Origin: JACJXW01 sp964418125
GTDB lineage: Bacteria > Bacteroidota > Bacteroidia > Chitinophagales > Saprospiraceae
NCBI GenBank assembly: GCA_964418125.1
Contig: CAYQKY010000005.1
Location: 62,001 to 126,000 of the forward strand
Direction: 5' to 3'
Length of the DNA stretch: 64,000 nucleotides
Shown here piece by piece: positions 50,932-59,166 of this stretch. Within the stretch, counting starts at the first letter, position 1; every line of letters starts with the position of its first letter. The notes beneath the pieces were generated by a model. That model saw only the letters and a program-made list of their open reading frames with translations. It did not search any database and had not been told where the DNA came from. A program made the position numbers and the translations under genes.

Positions 50932-51795
50932 TCAGGTATACCTCTCCAGGATTTTCTGAACGCTTCTCGCGTACCCTCTGCCAAAGAGATTGACATGTAC
51001 CAGCAGGTAGTAGAGCTGGTAGATGTCAATTCTTTCTTCCAACCCTGGCTGAGTGGGATAAGTTTCTTCATATGACCTGTAGAAATCAGGAGAGAAGCCA
51101 CCAAATAGCTGAGACATGGCCAGGTCCATCTCCCGGTGGGCATAGCTTACAGCCGGATCTATCAGGACAGGAGTGGGCCCTGGAGCGGAAATAAAATTAC
51201 CGCTCCAGAGGTCTCCATGAGTCAGAGACGGGGGCTCTTCCGGGCATAATTCTTCAATGCGCTTATACAATTTTTCGAAATCCTGGGCGGCGCCTGGCCA
51301 AAGCCCGTTCCCTGTAATTGCCATACTGGCCTGAGGCTCCAGCCTTTCAAGGACGTAGAATTCGCTCCAGCTGCCGTGCCGCTGGTTGGATTGAAGAAGG
51401 CTGCCAATATAATTACTGTGGTTCAGCCCGAATTGGTTGTCTGTTTTTCGGTGTAACTGCGCGAGCGCCTGCCCGAAATTCTCCCAGAATTGCCGGCTTC
51501 GGCCGGTTTCTTCAATATATTCAAGTATCAGGAAACCGTAATTTTCCGCCTCCCCTGTGCCAAGGGATTCCGGTACCCGGATGGCTTCGCTTTTTCTTAG
51601 AAGCCCGAGGCCAGCCTCCTCTTTTTCAAACATGCGTATGGCGCCGGGCTTGGAGTTCAGTTTCAGAAAAAAAGGGCCTTGCCTGGTTTCCAGCAGGCGG
51701 GCTTCGTTGATGTCCCCTCCACCAATGAAGGAGGCGCGGGAGATGGGCGCCCCCAGTTTTTCTTCGCAGGCAGCTTTTACAGCTATGGGCAACAC
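50932..51795 (-). CDS. Fructosamine-3-kinase family protein
   Basis: 287 residues. Protein-kinase-like fold with FIGGGDINEARLLETRQGPF (Gly loop), FFLKLNSKPGAIRMFEKEEA (Lys and helix C Glu), LILEYIEETGR, LTHGDLWSGNFI (catalytic loop HGDLWSGN) and VLIDPAVSYAHREMDLAMSQ (metal-binding DPA). It probably phosphorylates fructosamine or ribulosamine groups on glycated amines, deglycating proteins. It lies downstream of LytTR pair 3, two bases after that regulator's stop, on the same strand. Confidence 0.92.
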   Translation of the reverse strand: MLPIAVKAACEEKLGAPISRASFIGGGDINEARLLETRQGPFFLKLNSKPGAIRMFEKEEAGLGLLRKSEAIRVPESLGTGEAENYGFLILEYIEETGRSRQFWENFGQALAQLHRKTDNQFGLNHSNYIGSLLQSNQRHGSWSEFYVLERLEPQASMAITGNGLWPGAAQDFEKLYKRIEELCPEEPPSLTHGDLWSGNFISAPGPTPVLIDPAVSYAHREMDLAMSQLFGGFSPDFYRSYEETYPTQPGLEERIDIYQLYYLLVHVNLFGRGYARSVQKILERYT

Positions 51796-51797
51796 TG

Positions 51798-52529
51798 TTA
51801 TAGCCGGTTTTTGTTTATGATCTCCAGCAGTTCGTCCCGGTAATTCTTTCCGATAGGCAGGTGTTTGGCCTGGTTCTTTTCAATGACTTCGACCATATTG
51901 CCGACAACGGCTTCGATCTTATCGACATTCACGATGTAGGACCGGTGTATGCGCTTAAAGATATTTTGCGGCAGTTTCTCCTCCAGGCTTTTCATGGTCT
52001 GCAGCGTGATCACCCGGCTGTTATCCATCCGAATGATGACATAATCTTTCAGCCCTTCGATATAAATGATATCGGCATAGTTGATCTTCACCAGCTTCTT
52101 ATCTGCTTTGACGAAGATGAAATCAGGCTCTTCTTCTTCCTCGCCTGCCGAGCCGCTTCCGCCTCTGCTTTGCAGTTCGAGTTGCTCCACGGCTTTGTTG
52201 ACGGCCTTCATGAACCGTTCCAGGGAGATTGGTTTGAGAAGATAGTCCAGAGCATTGAGTTCGAACCCTTCAATAGCGTAATTCGGGTATGCAGTGGTGA
52301 AAATAACCAGTGGCGGGTGGCTGAGGGTTTTCAGGAAGTCGATCCCGGTCAGTTGGGGCATTTGTATGTCCAGGAACATGAGGTCTATCTTATGGTTTTT
52401 CAATGCCTCGTTAGCTTCCAATGCGTTGCCGCACTTCTCGACAAGGTTGAGCTCAGGTATCTTTTCAATGTAAGTTTCCAGGACATCCTGGGCCAGGGGC
52501 TCGTCATCAACGATGATTACGTTAATCAT
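51798..52529 (-). CDS. LytTR-family response regulator (pair 3)
   Basis: 243 residues. Receiver: NVIIVDDEPLAQDVLETYIE, LMFLDIQMPQLTGIDFL with the phospho-Asp, FTTAYPNYAIEGF and DYLLKPISLERF. A Gly/Glu linker (GGSGSAGEEEEEP) separates it from the LytTR domain (about 140-240): FVKADKKLVKINYADIIYIE, IFKRIHRSYIVNVDKIEAVV and KHLPIGKNYRDEL. It follows its kinase by 18 bases and is followed by the fructosamine kinase gene. Confidence 0.94.
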   Translation of the reverse strand: MINVIIVDDEPLAQDVLETYIEKIPELNLVEKCGNALEANEALKNHKIDLMFLDIQMPQLTGIDFLKTLSHPPLVIFTTAYPNYAIEGFELNALDYLLKPISLERFMKAVNKAVEQLELQSRGGSGSAGEEEEEPDFIFVKADKKLVKINYADIIYIEGLKDYVIIRMDNSRVITLQTMKSLEEKLPQNIFKRIHRSYIVNVDKIEAVVGNMVEVIEKNQAKHLPIGKNYRDELLEIINKNRL

Positions 52530-52547
52530 GAACTTTGGTTTAAAGTT

Positions 52548-53603
52548 TTATGCCAAATCTAATTTAAGGTTTACAGCATAGGATCTTGGTGAATCCTCGA
52601 TCTCCAGTTCGTATTGATTCGGATAGAGCAGGTTCAGGCGCCGGTGGATATTGACCAGGCCGATGCCTCCGCTGCGGCGGCTGTCTTGTTTGGGTGGTGT
52701 ATCTGGTTTACTGTTCTCTATAAAAAAGTGGATCTTATGTTCTTTCACAGCCAGTTTAATGTTTACAAAACCGGTAGCGATCTGGTTGCTCAGGCCGTGC
52801 TTAAAACTGTTTTCCAGAAAAGGTATGAACATGAGCGGAGCGATCTTCTGGTCCGCAATTTCTCCTACTACTTCAAAGGTGATCTCCACATTCTTACCCT
52901 GCCGAAGCCTTTCCAGGTCCAGGTAATTGCGGATATAATGTACTTCCTTGCTTAACAAGACCTGTTTTTCATTGCACTCATATAGCATGTAGCGCATCAT
53001 CTCCGACAGCTTAATAACGATCTCCGGAGCCTTGTCGGATTTCTTGAGGGTCAGGGCATAGAGGTTGTTAAGCGTATTAAACAAAAAGTGTGGGTTGATC
53101 TGCGATTTGAGAAAGCGCAGTTCCGACTGCATGGTCTGGGTCTGCAATTCCTGTTTTTCCCGCAGGTGGCGCGCCCAGTCGGCAATGATCTTGTAAATGG
53201 TGGAAGAACCGGCGATGAAAAAAGTGACCAGAAAATACCAGTTCATATTGTTGAGCAGCTCAGCCTGTGCCTGGGGGTAGCCGGCAAATTTGAAATAAAA
53301 AGCCAGTACCTTGAGTGGGGTAATAATGAGTGTAGCTACTATAAGCAGGCCGCAGTAGGTCAGGAACCGTTTTTTTGTCAGATAATTGGGGATCAGGTAA
53401 AATAAGTTGAAATAGACGATAAGCCCGTAGAAAAAAATATTGATCAGCTCATTGCTCAGTGTAAATAGAAAACCCTGTTCTGTACCCTCGGTCAAGGTCA
53501 GAAGCAGCAATAATACCAGCCAGAATAAGAGGTGATAGGCCACCCTTCTGCTGATCCAGGCATTAATCCTGCCGGCGGGAGTTTTCTGGGCTATTGTATC
53601 CAT
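52548..53603 (-). CDS. LytS-type membrane sensor histidine kinase (pair 3)
   Basis: 351 residues. Four membrane segments in the first 140 residues (AYHLLFWLVLLLLLTL, LINIFFYGLIVYFNLFYLI, YCGLLIVATLIITPLKVLAF, WYFLVTFFIAGSSTIYKII). The kinase motifs are LKSQINPHFLFNTLNNLYAL (phospho-His), PLMFIPFLENSFKHGL (N box) and GGIGLVNIHRRLNLL (G box). The C-terminus ends in a beta strand (SYAVNLKLDLA). Start taken at the first ATG. Confidence 0.93.
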   Translation of the reverse strand: MDTIAQKTPAGRINAWISRRVAYHLLFWLVLLLLLTLTEGTEQGFLFTLSNELINIFFYGLIVYFNLFYLIPNYLTKKRFLTYCGLLIVATLIITPLKVLAFYFKFAGYPQAQAELLNNMNWYFLVTFFIAGSSTIYKIIADWARHLREKQELQTQTMQSELRFLKSQINPHFLFNTLNNLYALTLKKSDKAPEIVIKLSEMMRYMLYECNEKQVLLSKEVHYIRNYLDLERLRQGKNVEITFEVVGEIADQKIAPLMFIPFLENSFKHGLSNQIATGFVNIKLAVKEHKIHFFIENSKPDTPPKQDSRRSGGIGLVNIHRRLNLLYPNQYELEIEDSPRSYAVNLKLDLA

Positions 53604-53943
53604 ACCTGATTCGCTATACCCGGGTTAAAATAGTAATTATTCAAATGCCGTCTAAATTTTTTCTTCACTGGCAGCAGTATTGCCTTTGAGAACGGGAACC
53701 ACAACACTTTTTCCTTAGTTAACCACCTCAGGCGGATTCAGTTTGCAGCCCGCTGTTTTTTTATGTTGCCGGAATTTTATGATAAAAAGATGGCTTGCCG
53801 AAAAAAAATAGACATAGAGCCCGATTTGATCGTTATGGGAGGGGGCATAATACTCCGGCGCCGGGATAGTTGTTTACTGCATTTTGTACTTTTGCGCTGA
53901 AGATGGTATTATATCAAGTAGAATCTTAAAAGAAGAAGGATCT
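53604..53943. other. 340-base intergenic region between LytS kinase and folE
   Basis: No gene seen on either strand. It holds the folE promoter element at 53887-53894 and AT-rich stretches near the kinase start (GTTAAAATAGTAATTATTC). No obvious terminator or repeat is visible. Confidence 0.6.
53887..53894 (+). promoter_or_regulatory. -7 promoter element of folE
   Basis: TACTTTTG matches TAnnTTTG, 50 bases before the folE ATG. TTGTTT at 53870-53875 lies about 14 bases upstream, closer than the usual 19-21, so the -33 box is doubtful. Confidence 0.5.
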
Positions 53944-54540
53944 ATGCCAACAACGAATTCTGAAAATTTCGAGCCAGTGGCGCTGGACGGCCTGGTGGAG
54001 GATTTTGAATCAGTCCTGAGAGCCATTGGTGAGGACCCCGCCCGAGAAGGCCTTTCCAAAACCCCCGAAAGGGCGGCAAAGGCAATGAAGTTTCTGACCC
54101 AGGGGTATGAACAGGATGCGGAGGCGATCCTCCGTTCTGCCATGTTCAGGGAAGACTACAGCGAGATGGTGCTGGTTAAAGATATTGAACTGTATTCTCT
54201 TTGTGAGCACCACATGCTTCCTTTCTTTGGAAAAGCCCATGTGGCCTATATTCCCAACGGATATATAGTTGGCCTGAGCAAGATACCGAGGGTTATTGAT
54301 GTTTATGCCCGGCGGCTTCAGGTTCAGGAACGCCTGACCGACCAGATCCTTCATTGCCTGCAGGATACGCTCAACCCTCTGGGGGCTGCGGTGGTTATCG
54401 AAGCCCGCCATATGTGTATGATGATGAGAGGGGTTCAGAAACAAAATTCGGTGACTACTACTTCCGCATTTACCGGAGAGTTCCAGCGGGTCGAAACCCG
54501 TAATGAGTTCCTTAACCTTATCGGTTCCAACTTACTGTAA
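53944..54540 (+). CDS. folE: GTP cyclohydrolase I
   Basis: 198 residues from the ATG at 53944, preceded by an AGAAGGA ribosome-binding sequence. An upstream in-frame ATG at 53884 overlaps the promoter element and was rejected. FolE converts GTP to 7,8-dihydroneopterin triphosphate for folate. Zinc ligands are Cys87 and His90 (SLCEHHMLPFFGKAHVAYIP) and Cys158 (EARHMCMMMRGVQKQNSV). LSKIPRVIDVYARRLQVQER is the family signature. Confidence 0.96.
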   Translation: MPTTNSENFEPVALDGLVEDFESVLRAIGEDPAREGLSKTPERAAKAMKFLTQGYEQDAEAILRSAMFREDYSEMVLVKDIELYSLCEHHMLPFFGKAHVAYIPNGYIVGLSKIPRVIDVYARRLQVQERLTDQILHCLQDTLNPLGAAVVIEARHMCMMMRGVQKQNSVTTTSAFTGEFQRVETRNEFLNLIGSNLL

Positions 54541-54568
54541 CTGTTATCGAAAAATCAAACTTTAGACC

Positions 54569-55447
54569 ATGAAAGCTTATGTATTTCCCGGCCAGGGATC
54601 CCAGTTCGAAGGAATGGGAAAGGACATGTTCGAAAGTTCAGGGGTGGCCCGCGAATTGATGGAATCGGCCAATGAGATCCTTGGCTTCAGCATCACCGAT
54701 GTTATGTTTGAAGGTTCTGCGGAAGACCTGAAACAGACGCGTATCACTCAGCCGGCCATTTTTATCCATTCCATAGCCAGGGCCAGGATGGCAGGAGGCT
54801 CCTTCCAACCGGATGCCGTTGCCGGACATTCCCTTGGTGAGTTTTCGGCGCTGGTCGCTGCCGGAGCTCTTTCCTTTGAAGAGGGCCTGCAACTGGTACA
54901 CAATCGTGCCCAGGCTATGCAGAAAGCCTGTGAAGCGGTAGACGGCACCATGGCGGCAATCCTGGGGCTGGAAGATGATGTGGTGGAGAAGATATGTAGT
55001 GAGATCGGCGAACTGGTGGTGCCGGCCAACTATAACAGCCCGGGGCAGCTGGTCATTTCCGGTACCGTATCCGGAGTGGCCGAGGCAGTGGAAAAATTGC
55101 AGGAAGCCGGCGCCCGCCGGGCCGTGGTCCTTCAGGTTGGCGGGGCATTTCATTCACCGCTGATGCAGCCTGCCAAAGAAGAACTGCAGGCTGCCATCGA
55201 AAAAGCCCGTTTCAGCGTTCCTTCCTGTCCGGTTTATCAGAACGTGAACGCACTGCCTCAAAAGGAGCCGGAGCAAATACAGGCTAACCTCATCGCCCAG
55301 TTGACCGCTCCTGTGCTTTGGACACAGACCATGAAAAACATGATCGCTGACGGGGTTGCCGAATTCATCGAGGTGGGGGGCGCCGGAAAGACACTCCAGG
55401 GCCTGGTGAAAAAAATTGACCGTCAATTTCCTACGAGTACGTTGTAG
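54569..55447 (+). CDS. fabD: Malonyl-CoA:ACP malonyltransferase
   Basis: 292 residues. It transfers the malonyl group to acyl carrier protein for fatty-acid synthesis. FPGQGSQFEGMGKDM (6-20) is the N-terminal oxyanion loop, VAGHSLGEFSALVAAGAL holds the nucleophile Ser88, RAQAMQKAC the Arg, and GAFHSPLMQPA the catalytic His. C-terminal VGGAGKTLQGLVKKID is typical. It starts 28 bases after folE and may share its transcript. Confidence 0.96.
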   Translation: MKAYVFPGQGSQFEGMGKDMFESSGVARELMESANEILGFSITDVMFEGSAEDLKQTRITQPAIFIHSIARARMAGGSFQPDAVAGHSLGEFSALVAAGALSFEEGLQLVHNRAQAMQKACEAVDGTMAAILGLEDDVVEKICSEIGELVVPANYNSPGQLVISGTVSGVAEAVEKLQEAGARRAVVLQVGGAFHSPLMQPAKEELQAAIEKARFSVPSCPVYQNVNALPQKEPEQIQANLIAQLTAPVLWTQTMKNMIADGVAEFIEVGGAGKTLQGLVKKIDRQFPTSTL

Positions 55448-55623
55448 GACAATAGGGCGATTTTAAAGCAGTAAGAATTGCTTTTCTGGCAAGAAGGCTT
55501 CATATTAGTGAGGTTTTCAGGGAAAACTGCCGCGGAGGGCTTTCTCATTACCGTATTTTGAACCTAATGGGGCCTTCGGGGGGTTAAATAATAACAATAT
55601 TTTTATTATCAAAGTACTCATTC

Positions 55624-56181
55624 ATGGTAAGACAAGAGGTTTCCAGCGGAAAAGTATTACTGGCGGAGCCTTTCATGCTTGACCCCAACTTTAAACGTTC
55701 AGCCGTCTTGTTGTGTGAACACAGCGAAGAGGGTAGCGTCGGCTTCATTATGAACAAACCCCTCAACATGCGGATCGATGAGCTCATCGACGGCTTCCCG
55801 GAATTCGATTCTGAGGTTTTCTTCGGTGGCCCCGTACAAACGGATACGATCCATTACATCCACAATGCAGGCGGCCTGGTAGAAGAAAGCGTTAAGGTTA
55901 CCGATGGGGTTTTCTGGGGAGGGGACTTTGAAAAGCTCAAGTTCCTGATCTCATCCAACCTGATCTTACCTCAGAATATCCGCTTCTTTGTCGGTTACTC
56001 CGGCTGGACGGAAGGCCAGCTTGATGACGAAATGGTCTACGGCTCCTGGGTGCTTGCCGACATGGACGCCAATTACCTTTTCAAGTCAGAACCCAAGAAG
56101 TTATGGACACAGGTTATGTACAACAAAGGTGACGCCTACACCGTCATCGCACAGATGCCGGAAGCATCCAACTGGAATTGA
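55624..56181 (+). CDS. YqgE/AlgH family protein (UPF0301)
   Basis: 185 residues. The family pattern is present: GKVLLAEPFMLDPNFKRSAV, LLCEHSEEGSVGFIMNKPLN, FFGGPVQTDTIHYIHN, GVFWGGDFEKLKFLISSNLI, FFVGYSGWTEGQLDDEM and GSWVLADMDANYLF. Function is unknown; homologues such as YqgE occur next to yqgF in many bacteria, which is not the case here. A strong hairpin terminator follows. Confidence 0.95.
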   Translation: MVRQEVSSGKVLLAEPFMLDPNFKRSAVLLCEHSEEGSVGFIMNKPLNMRIDELIDGFPEFDSEVFFGGPVQTDTIHYIHNAGGLVEESVKVTDGVFWGGDFEKLKFLISSNLILPQNIRFFVGYSGWTEGQLDDEMVYGSWVLADMDANYLFKSEPKKLWTQVMYNKGDAYTVIAQMPEASNWN

Positions 56182-56202
56182 AAAAGCGTTCTTGGCAGAA
56201 AT

Positions 56203-56250
56203 AAACGAAAAACCCCTCAGCGGATCTCTCCACTGAGGGGTTTTTCGTTT
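56203..56250. terminator. Bidirectional terminator, perfect 18-bp stem
   Basis: AAACGAAAAACCCCTCAG (56203-56220) and CTGAGGGGTTTTTCGTTT (56233-56250) are exact reverse complements with a 12-nt loop. A G/C core with flanking A and T runs works in both directions, ending yqgE-like and the convergent M23 peptidase gene. Confidence 0.9.
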
Positions 56251-56299
56251 TGTTTTGAATTGTCTGTCTGGTAAAGTTTGATAGCAGAGTCCTCAATCA

Positions 56300-57646
56300 T
56301 CAGGGATTGCCATTTTCTACTGGTACTGAAGAGCTCTCCAGCTGCAAAGGGGTGGCTTTTTCCAGCAGTGACAGGTACCTGTCGCGCAATTCCTTGAATT
56401 GAGGCATATCTTCGTCCGGCAGTGGCTTGGCCGGGGGGAATGTCAGGTTGAGGTGATTAACCTGTTTGCCGTCCTTCCAGAAGCGGAAGCAGACATGAGG
56501 GCCGGTGGCCAGCCCGGTCGACCCTACATAACCGATGACCTGGCCTTGTTTGACATGGGCGCCGGAGCGTATCCCCTGGGCAAACTTCTGCATGTGCAGG
56601 TATTGGGTCTGATAGGTACCGTTGTGTTTGATCTTTACAAAGTTGCCGTTTCCTTTAGTGTAGGATGCCTTGAGGATGACACCGTCTCCAACAGCGTAGA
56701 TCGGGGTTCCATACGGCGCTGCATAATCTGTCCCGTAATGAGGCCTTCTCCGCTTCAGAATGGGATGGAAACGGTTCAGGTTATAATAGGAAGAGATCCG
56801 CGAATATTTCACCGGAGCCTTAAGGAATCCTCGCTTCATAGGGCGGCCTTCCAGGTCGTAATAGCCTTCCGTTTTCCCGTTATCATAAAAAATGGCATGA
56901 AATTCATTGTTGCCGGTTTTGTAATAGGCGGCGTGCACCCGGCCGATGCCTACTTCTTCCCCTTCAATGAACTTCTGGTCATAGACAAGCCTGAATTCAT
57001 CATTTTTCTGGAGGTGGTGAAAGTCGATGGACCACTGAAGGGCATCTTCCATCTTGGACGCCAGGTCATAGCTAAGCCCTTGCCCGACGATGGCATTCCA
57101 CAGGGATGTTTCCAGGGTGCCGGCAGCGCTGCGGACTTCCGTCGTGACTTCACGCTCGTGGCGCGTCACCTTATTATCTCCTTTCAGCTCAAAAACGACG
57201 TACTCATATACGTTGGGCTCGTAGATGAGATAATCCGCCTGTTGGGTGCTGTCCTTTGTAAGTATCGTGAAGGGGTAGCCTACCCGGAGGTGCTTTACAT
57301 CGAATACCTCACTGGAGTTGGCGACAATTTTTTCAATAGATGGATAATCAACCTGCTGCCCCAGCAAGATGTCGGCCAGGAACTGTCCTGGCCGGATGGC
57401 CCTTTCCAGCACTTGAAAGGTGTCAATGGCAAATCCGTATTTTATGGTGGGAATGGTAACGGGGAAGGAGCCCAGTTCAACGGGCGTTTCGGCAGCAACA
57501 ACGGAGGCCTGTAGCCTGTCCTTGATATCAGTGCTGAAATAATAAAGGGCTGCTCCAATTAACAGCACTGATAAAGTTGAAATTCCGATCTTAAAAATTT
57601 TCCGTTTCTGTTTCAGAATTTGGGTAAACGAGTCTGGCAAATCCAC
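56300..57646 (-). CDS. Membrane-anchored M23 peptidase with His-to-Cys change in the HxH motif
   Basis: 448 residues. One N-terminal membrane segment (about 19-38, KIGISTLSVLLIGAALYYFS), then two beta-rich regions of the LasA/MepM-like N-terminal kind (about 60-280). The LytM domain (about 290-400) has RRPHYGTDYAAPYGTPI, with His303 and Asp307 as zinc ligands, and QYLHMQKFAQG with His351. The last motif is TGPHVCFRFWKDGKQ: His384 is present but the usual second His of HxH is Cys386. Cys can bind zinc, so the enzyme may be active, but it differs from the canonical site. Presumably it trims peptidoglycan cross-links during growth or division. Confidence 0.92.
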   Translation of the reverse strand: MDLPDSFTQILKQKRKIFKIGISTLSVLLIGAALYYFSTDIKDRLQASVVAAETPVELGSFPVTIPTIKYGFAIDTFQVLERAIRPGQFLADILLGQQVDYPSIEKIVANSSEVFDVKHLRVGYPFTILTKDSTQQADYLIYEPNVYEYVVFELKGDNKVTRHEREVTTEVRSAAGTLETSLWNAIVGQGLSYDLASKMEDALQWSIDFHHLQKNDEFRLVYDQKFIEGEEVGIGRVHAAYYKTGNNEFHAIFYDNGKTEGYYDLEGRPMKRGFLKAPVKYSRISSYYNLNRFHPILKRRRPHYGTDYAAPYGTPIYAVGDGVILKASYTKGNGNFVKIKHNGTYQTQYLHMQKFAQGIRSGAHVKQGQVIGYVGSTGLATGPHVCFRFWKDGKQVNHLNLTFPPAKPLPDEDMPQFKELRDRYLSLLEKATPLQLESSSVPVENGNP

Positions 57647-57801
57647 TTTCTCATGATTTGGTTAAACAATCGCGTTATAAATACGGCAGATCAACCCACC
57701 CGGAGTACTTGCGGCTCCGCTCTTTTATGGTCATAGTTTTTGGGTTGAAAAGCCTGATGTGCATGGGATTGCTTTCTGCTCTCAATTAATTGCCGTGTGT
57801 G

Positions 57802-57809
57802 CAAATATA
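57802..57809 (-). promoter_or_regulatory. -7 promoter element of the M23 peptidase gene
   Basis: Minus-strand TATATTTG matches TAnnTTTG. Transcription would start about 57795, leaving an unusually long leader of about 150 nt before the ATG at 57646. Confidence 0.4.
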
Positions 57810-57921
57810 GAATTGCATCCGATTTGCACCTAATGAAATTTGTTAAAAGTGCGATTTATTTGCCTTTTGTGGAAAACTTTTTGGTTTTGGAGCCATGCAA
57901 CGGCTTTCCTGAATTTATCCT

Positions 57922-57929
57922 TACCTTTG
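57922..57929 (+). promoter_or_regulatory. -7 promoter element of purM
   Basis: TACCTTTG matches TAnnTTTG and lies 24 bases before the purM ATG. A -33 box is not clear. Confidence 0.5.
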
Positions 57930-57952
57930 CAGCCTAAACGAAAAAGGAAGCC

Positions 57953-59137
57953 ATGCCTGAACAATCCAAATACGGCCTTAGGGGTGTGTCGGCTGCCAAA
58001 GAAGAGGTTCATGCTGCTATCAAAAACCTGGATAAAGGCTTGTACCCCAATGCCTTTTGCAAAATACTTCCGGATGTGGCCGGCGGGGATCCGGCCTACT
58101 GCAACCTCATGCATGCCGATACGGCAGGCACTAAAGGCAGCCTGGCCTATCTGTACTGGAAAGAAACCGGCGACCTCTCGGTTTGGGAAGGGATCGCTCA
58201 GGATGCCATCGTCATGAACCTGGATGATATGGCCTGTGTGGGTTGTACCGATGATATATTGTTGTCTTCCACCATTGGCCGTAACAAAAGCCTCATTTCC
58301 GGGGAAGTGATCAGTGCGATTATCAACTTCGCCGGGCGCTTTGCCGCAAAAATGGCCGAATATGGCGTAAACATCCACCTGGCGGGAGGGGAGACGGCTG
58401 ATGTGGGAGACATCGTACGCACCGTCGATGTCGGCTACACCGCTTTTGCCCGGATGAAGCGTTCAGACGTCATTGTTAACGACATACAGGCAGGGGATGT
58501 GGCCGTAGGCCTGTCTTCCTTTGGCAAGGCTTCCTACGAAACGGCCTATAATGGCGGTATGGGCAGCAACGGCCTTACCTCCGCCCGGCACGACGTTTTC
58601 CATCACCTGTACGCCAAAAAATATCCGGAGAGTTACAGCCCGGAAACTCCAGCAGAAGTCGTTTATGTGGGCAGTAAAAAAATGACGGATGAGGTCGATG
58701 TGGGGGGAGAAACCGTCACAGCCGGTAAACTCGTACTGTCACCGACCCGCACTTATCTGCCGGTACTGAAGCAATTGCTTGGAGAACTGAAGGGAAAGAT
58801 ACATGGCCTGATCCACAATACCGGCGGTGGCCAGACAAAGGTGCTTAATTTTGTAACGAACAAAACCATAATTAAGGACAACCTTTTCCCTTTGCCGCCC
58901 TTGTTCCGCTTGATCCGTGAAGAATCCGGTACGGATTGGAAGGAAATGTACCAGGTCTTCAATATGGGGCATCGCCTGGAGGTTTATCTTCCGGAGAAAT
59001 ATGCTCAAAAGGTGATCGACATCGCCAAAGAGTTTCAGGTCGGCGCCCGGGTGATAGGCAGGGTAGAGGAGGGGAAAGGCAATATCCTGAAGATCAAAAG
59101 CCCATACGGAGAATTTGTTTTTGGCCAGCCGGAGTAA
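57953..59137 (+). CDS. purM: Phosphoribosylformylglycinamidine cyclo-ligase (AIR synthase)
   Basis: 394 residues; the longer Bacteroidota type of PurM. It closes the imidazole ring of purine precursor AIR using ATP. Family segments: DAIVMNLDDMACVGCTDDIL, GVNIHLAGGETADVGDIVRT, YETAYNGGMGSNGLTSARHD, LVLSPTRTYLPVLKQLL, GLIHNTGGGQTKVLNF and VFNMGHRLEVYLPE. The ATP-binding Gly-rich loop and metal-binding Asp residues are intact. nth begins 29 bases downstream. Confidence 0.95.
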   Translation: MPEQSKYGLRGVSAAKEEVHAAIKNLDKGLYPNAFCKILPDVAGGDPAYCNLMHADTAGTKGSLAYLYWKETGDLSVWEGIAQDAIVMNLDDMACVGCTDDILLSSTIGRNKSLISGEVISAIINFAGRFAAKMAEYGVNIHLAGGETADVGDIVRTVDVGYTAFARMKRSDVIVNDIQAGDVAVGLSSFGKASYETAYNGGMGSNGLTSARHDVFHHLYAKKYPESYSPETPAEVVYVGSKKMTDEVDVGGETVTAGKLVLSPTRTYLPVLKQLLGELKGKIHGLIHNTGGGQTKVLNFVTNKTIIKDNLFPLPPLFRLIREESGTDWKEMYQVFNMGHRLEVYLPEKYAQKVIDIAKEFQVGARVIGRVEEGKGNILKIKSPYGEFVFGQPE

Positions 59138-59166
59138 GCCATTGCTCAAAATCGATCAATTAACCG

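Larger units (their letters stand above)
57647..57952. other. 306-base divergent intergenic region (M23 peptidase / purM)
   Basis: No gene seen. It carries the minus-strand promoter element at 57802-57809 and the plus-strand element at 57922-57929. Between them are no repeats or structures I can identify. Confidence 0.6.

Noticed and set aside
56399..57514. Plus-strand open frame of 371 codons opposite the M23 peptidase gene
   Set aside because: Antisense to a gene with a full LytM zinc site; no domain seen.
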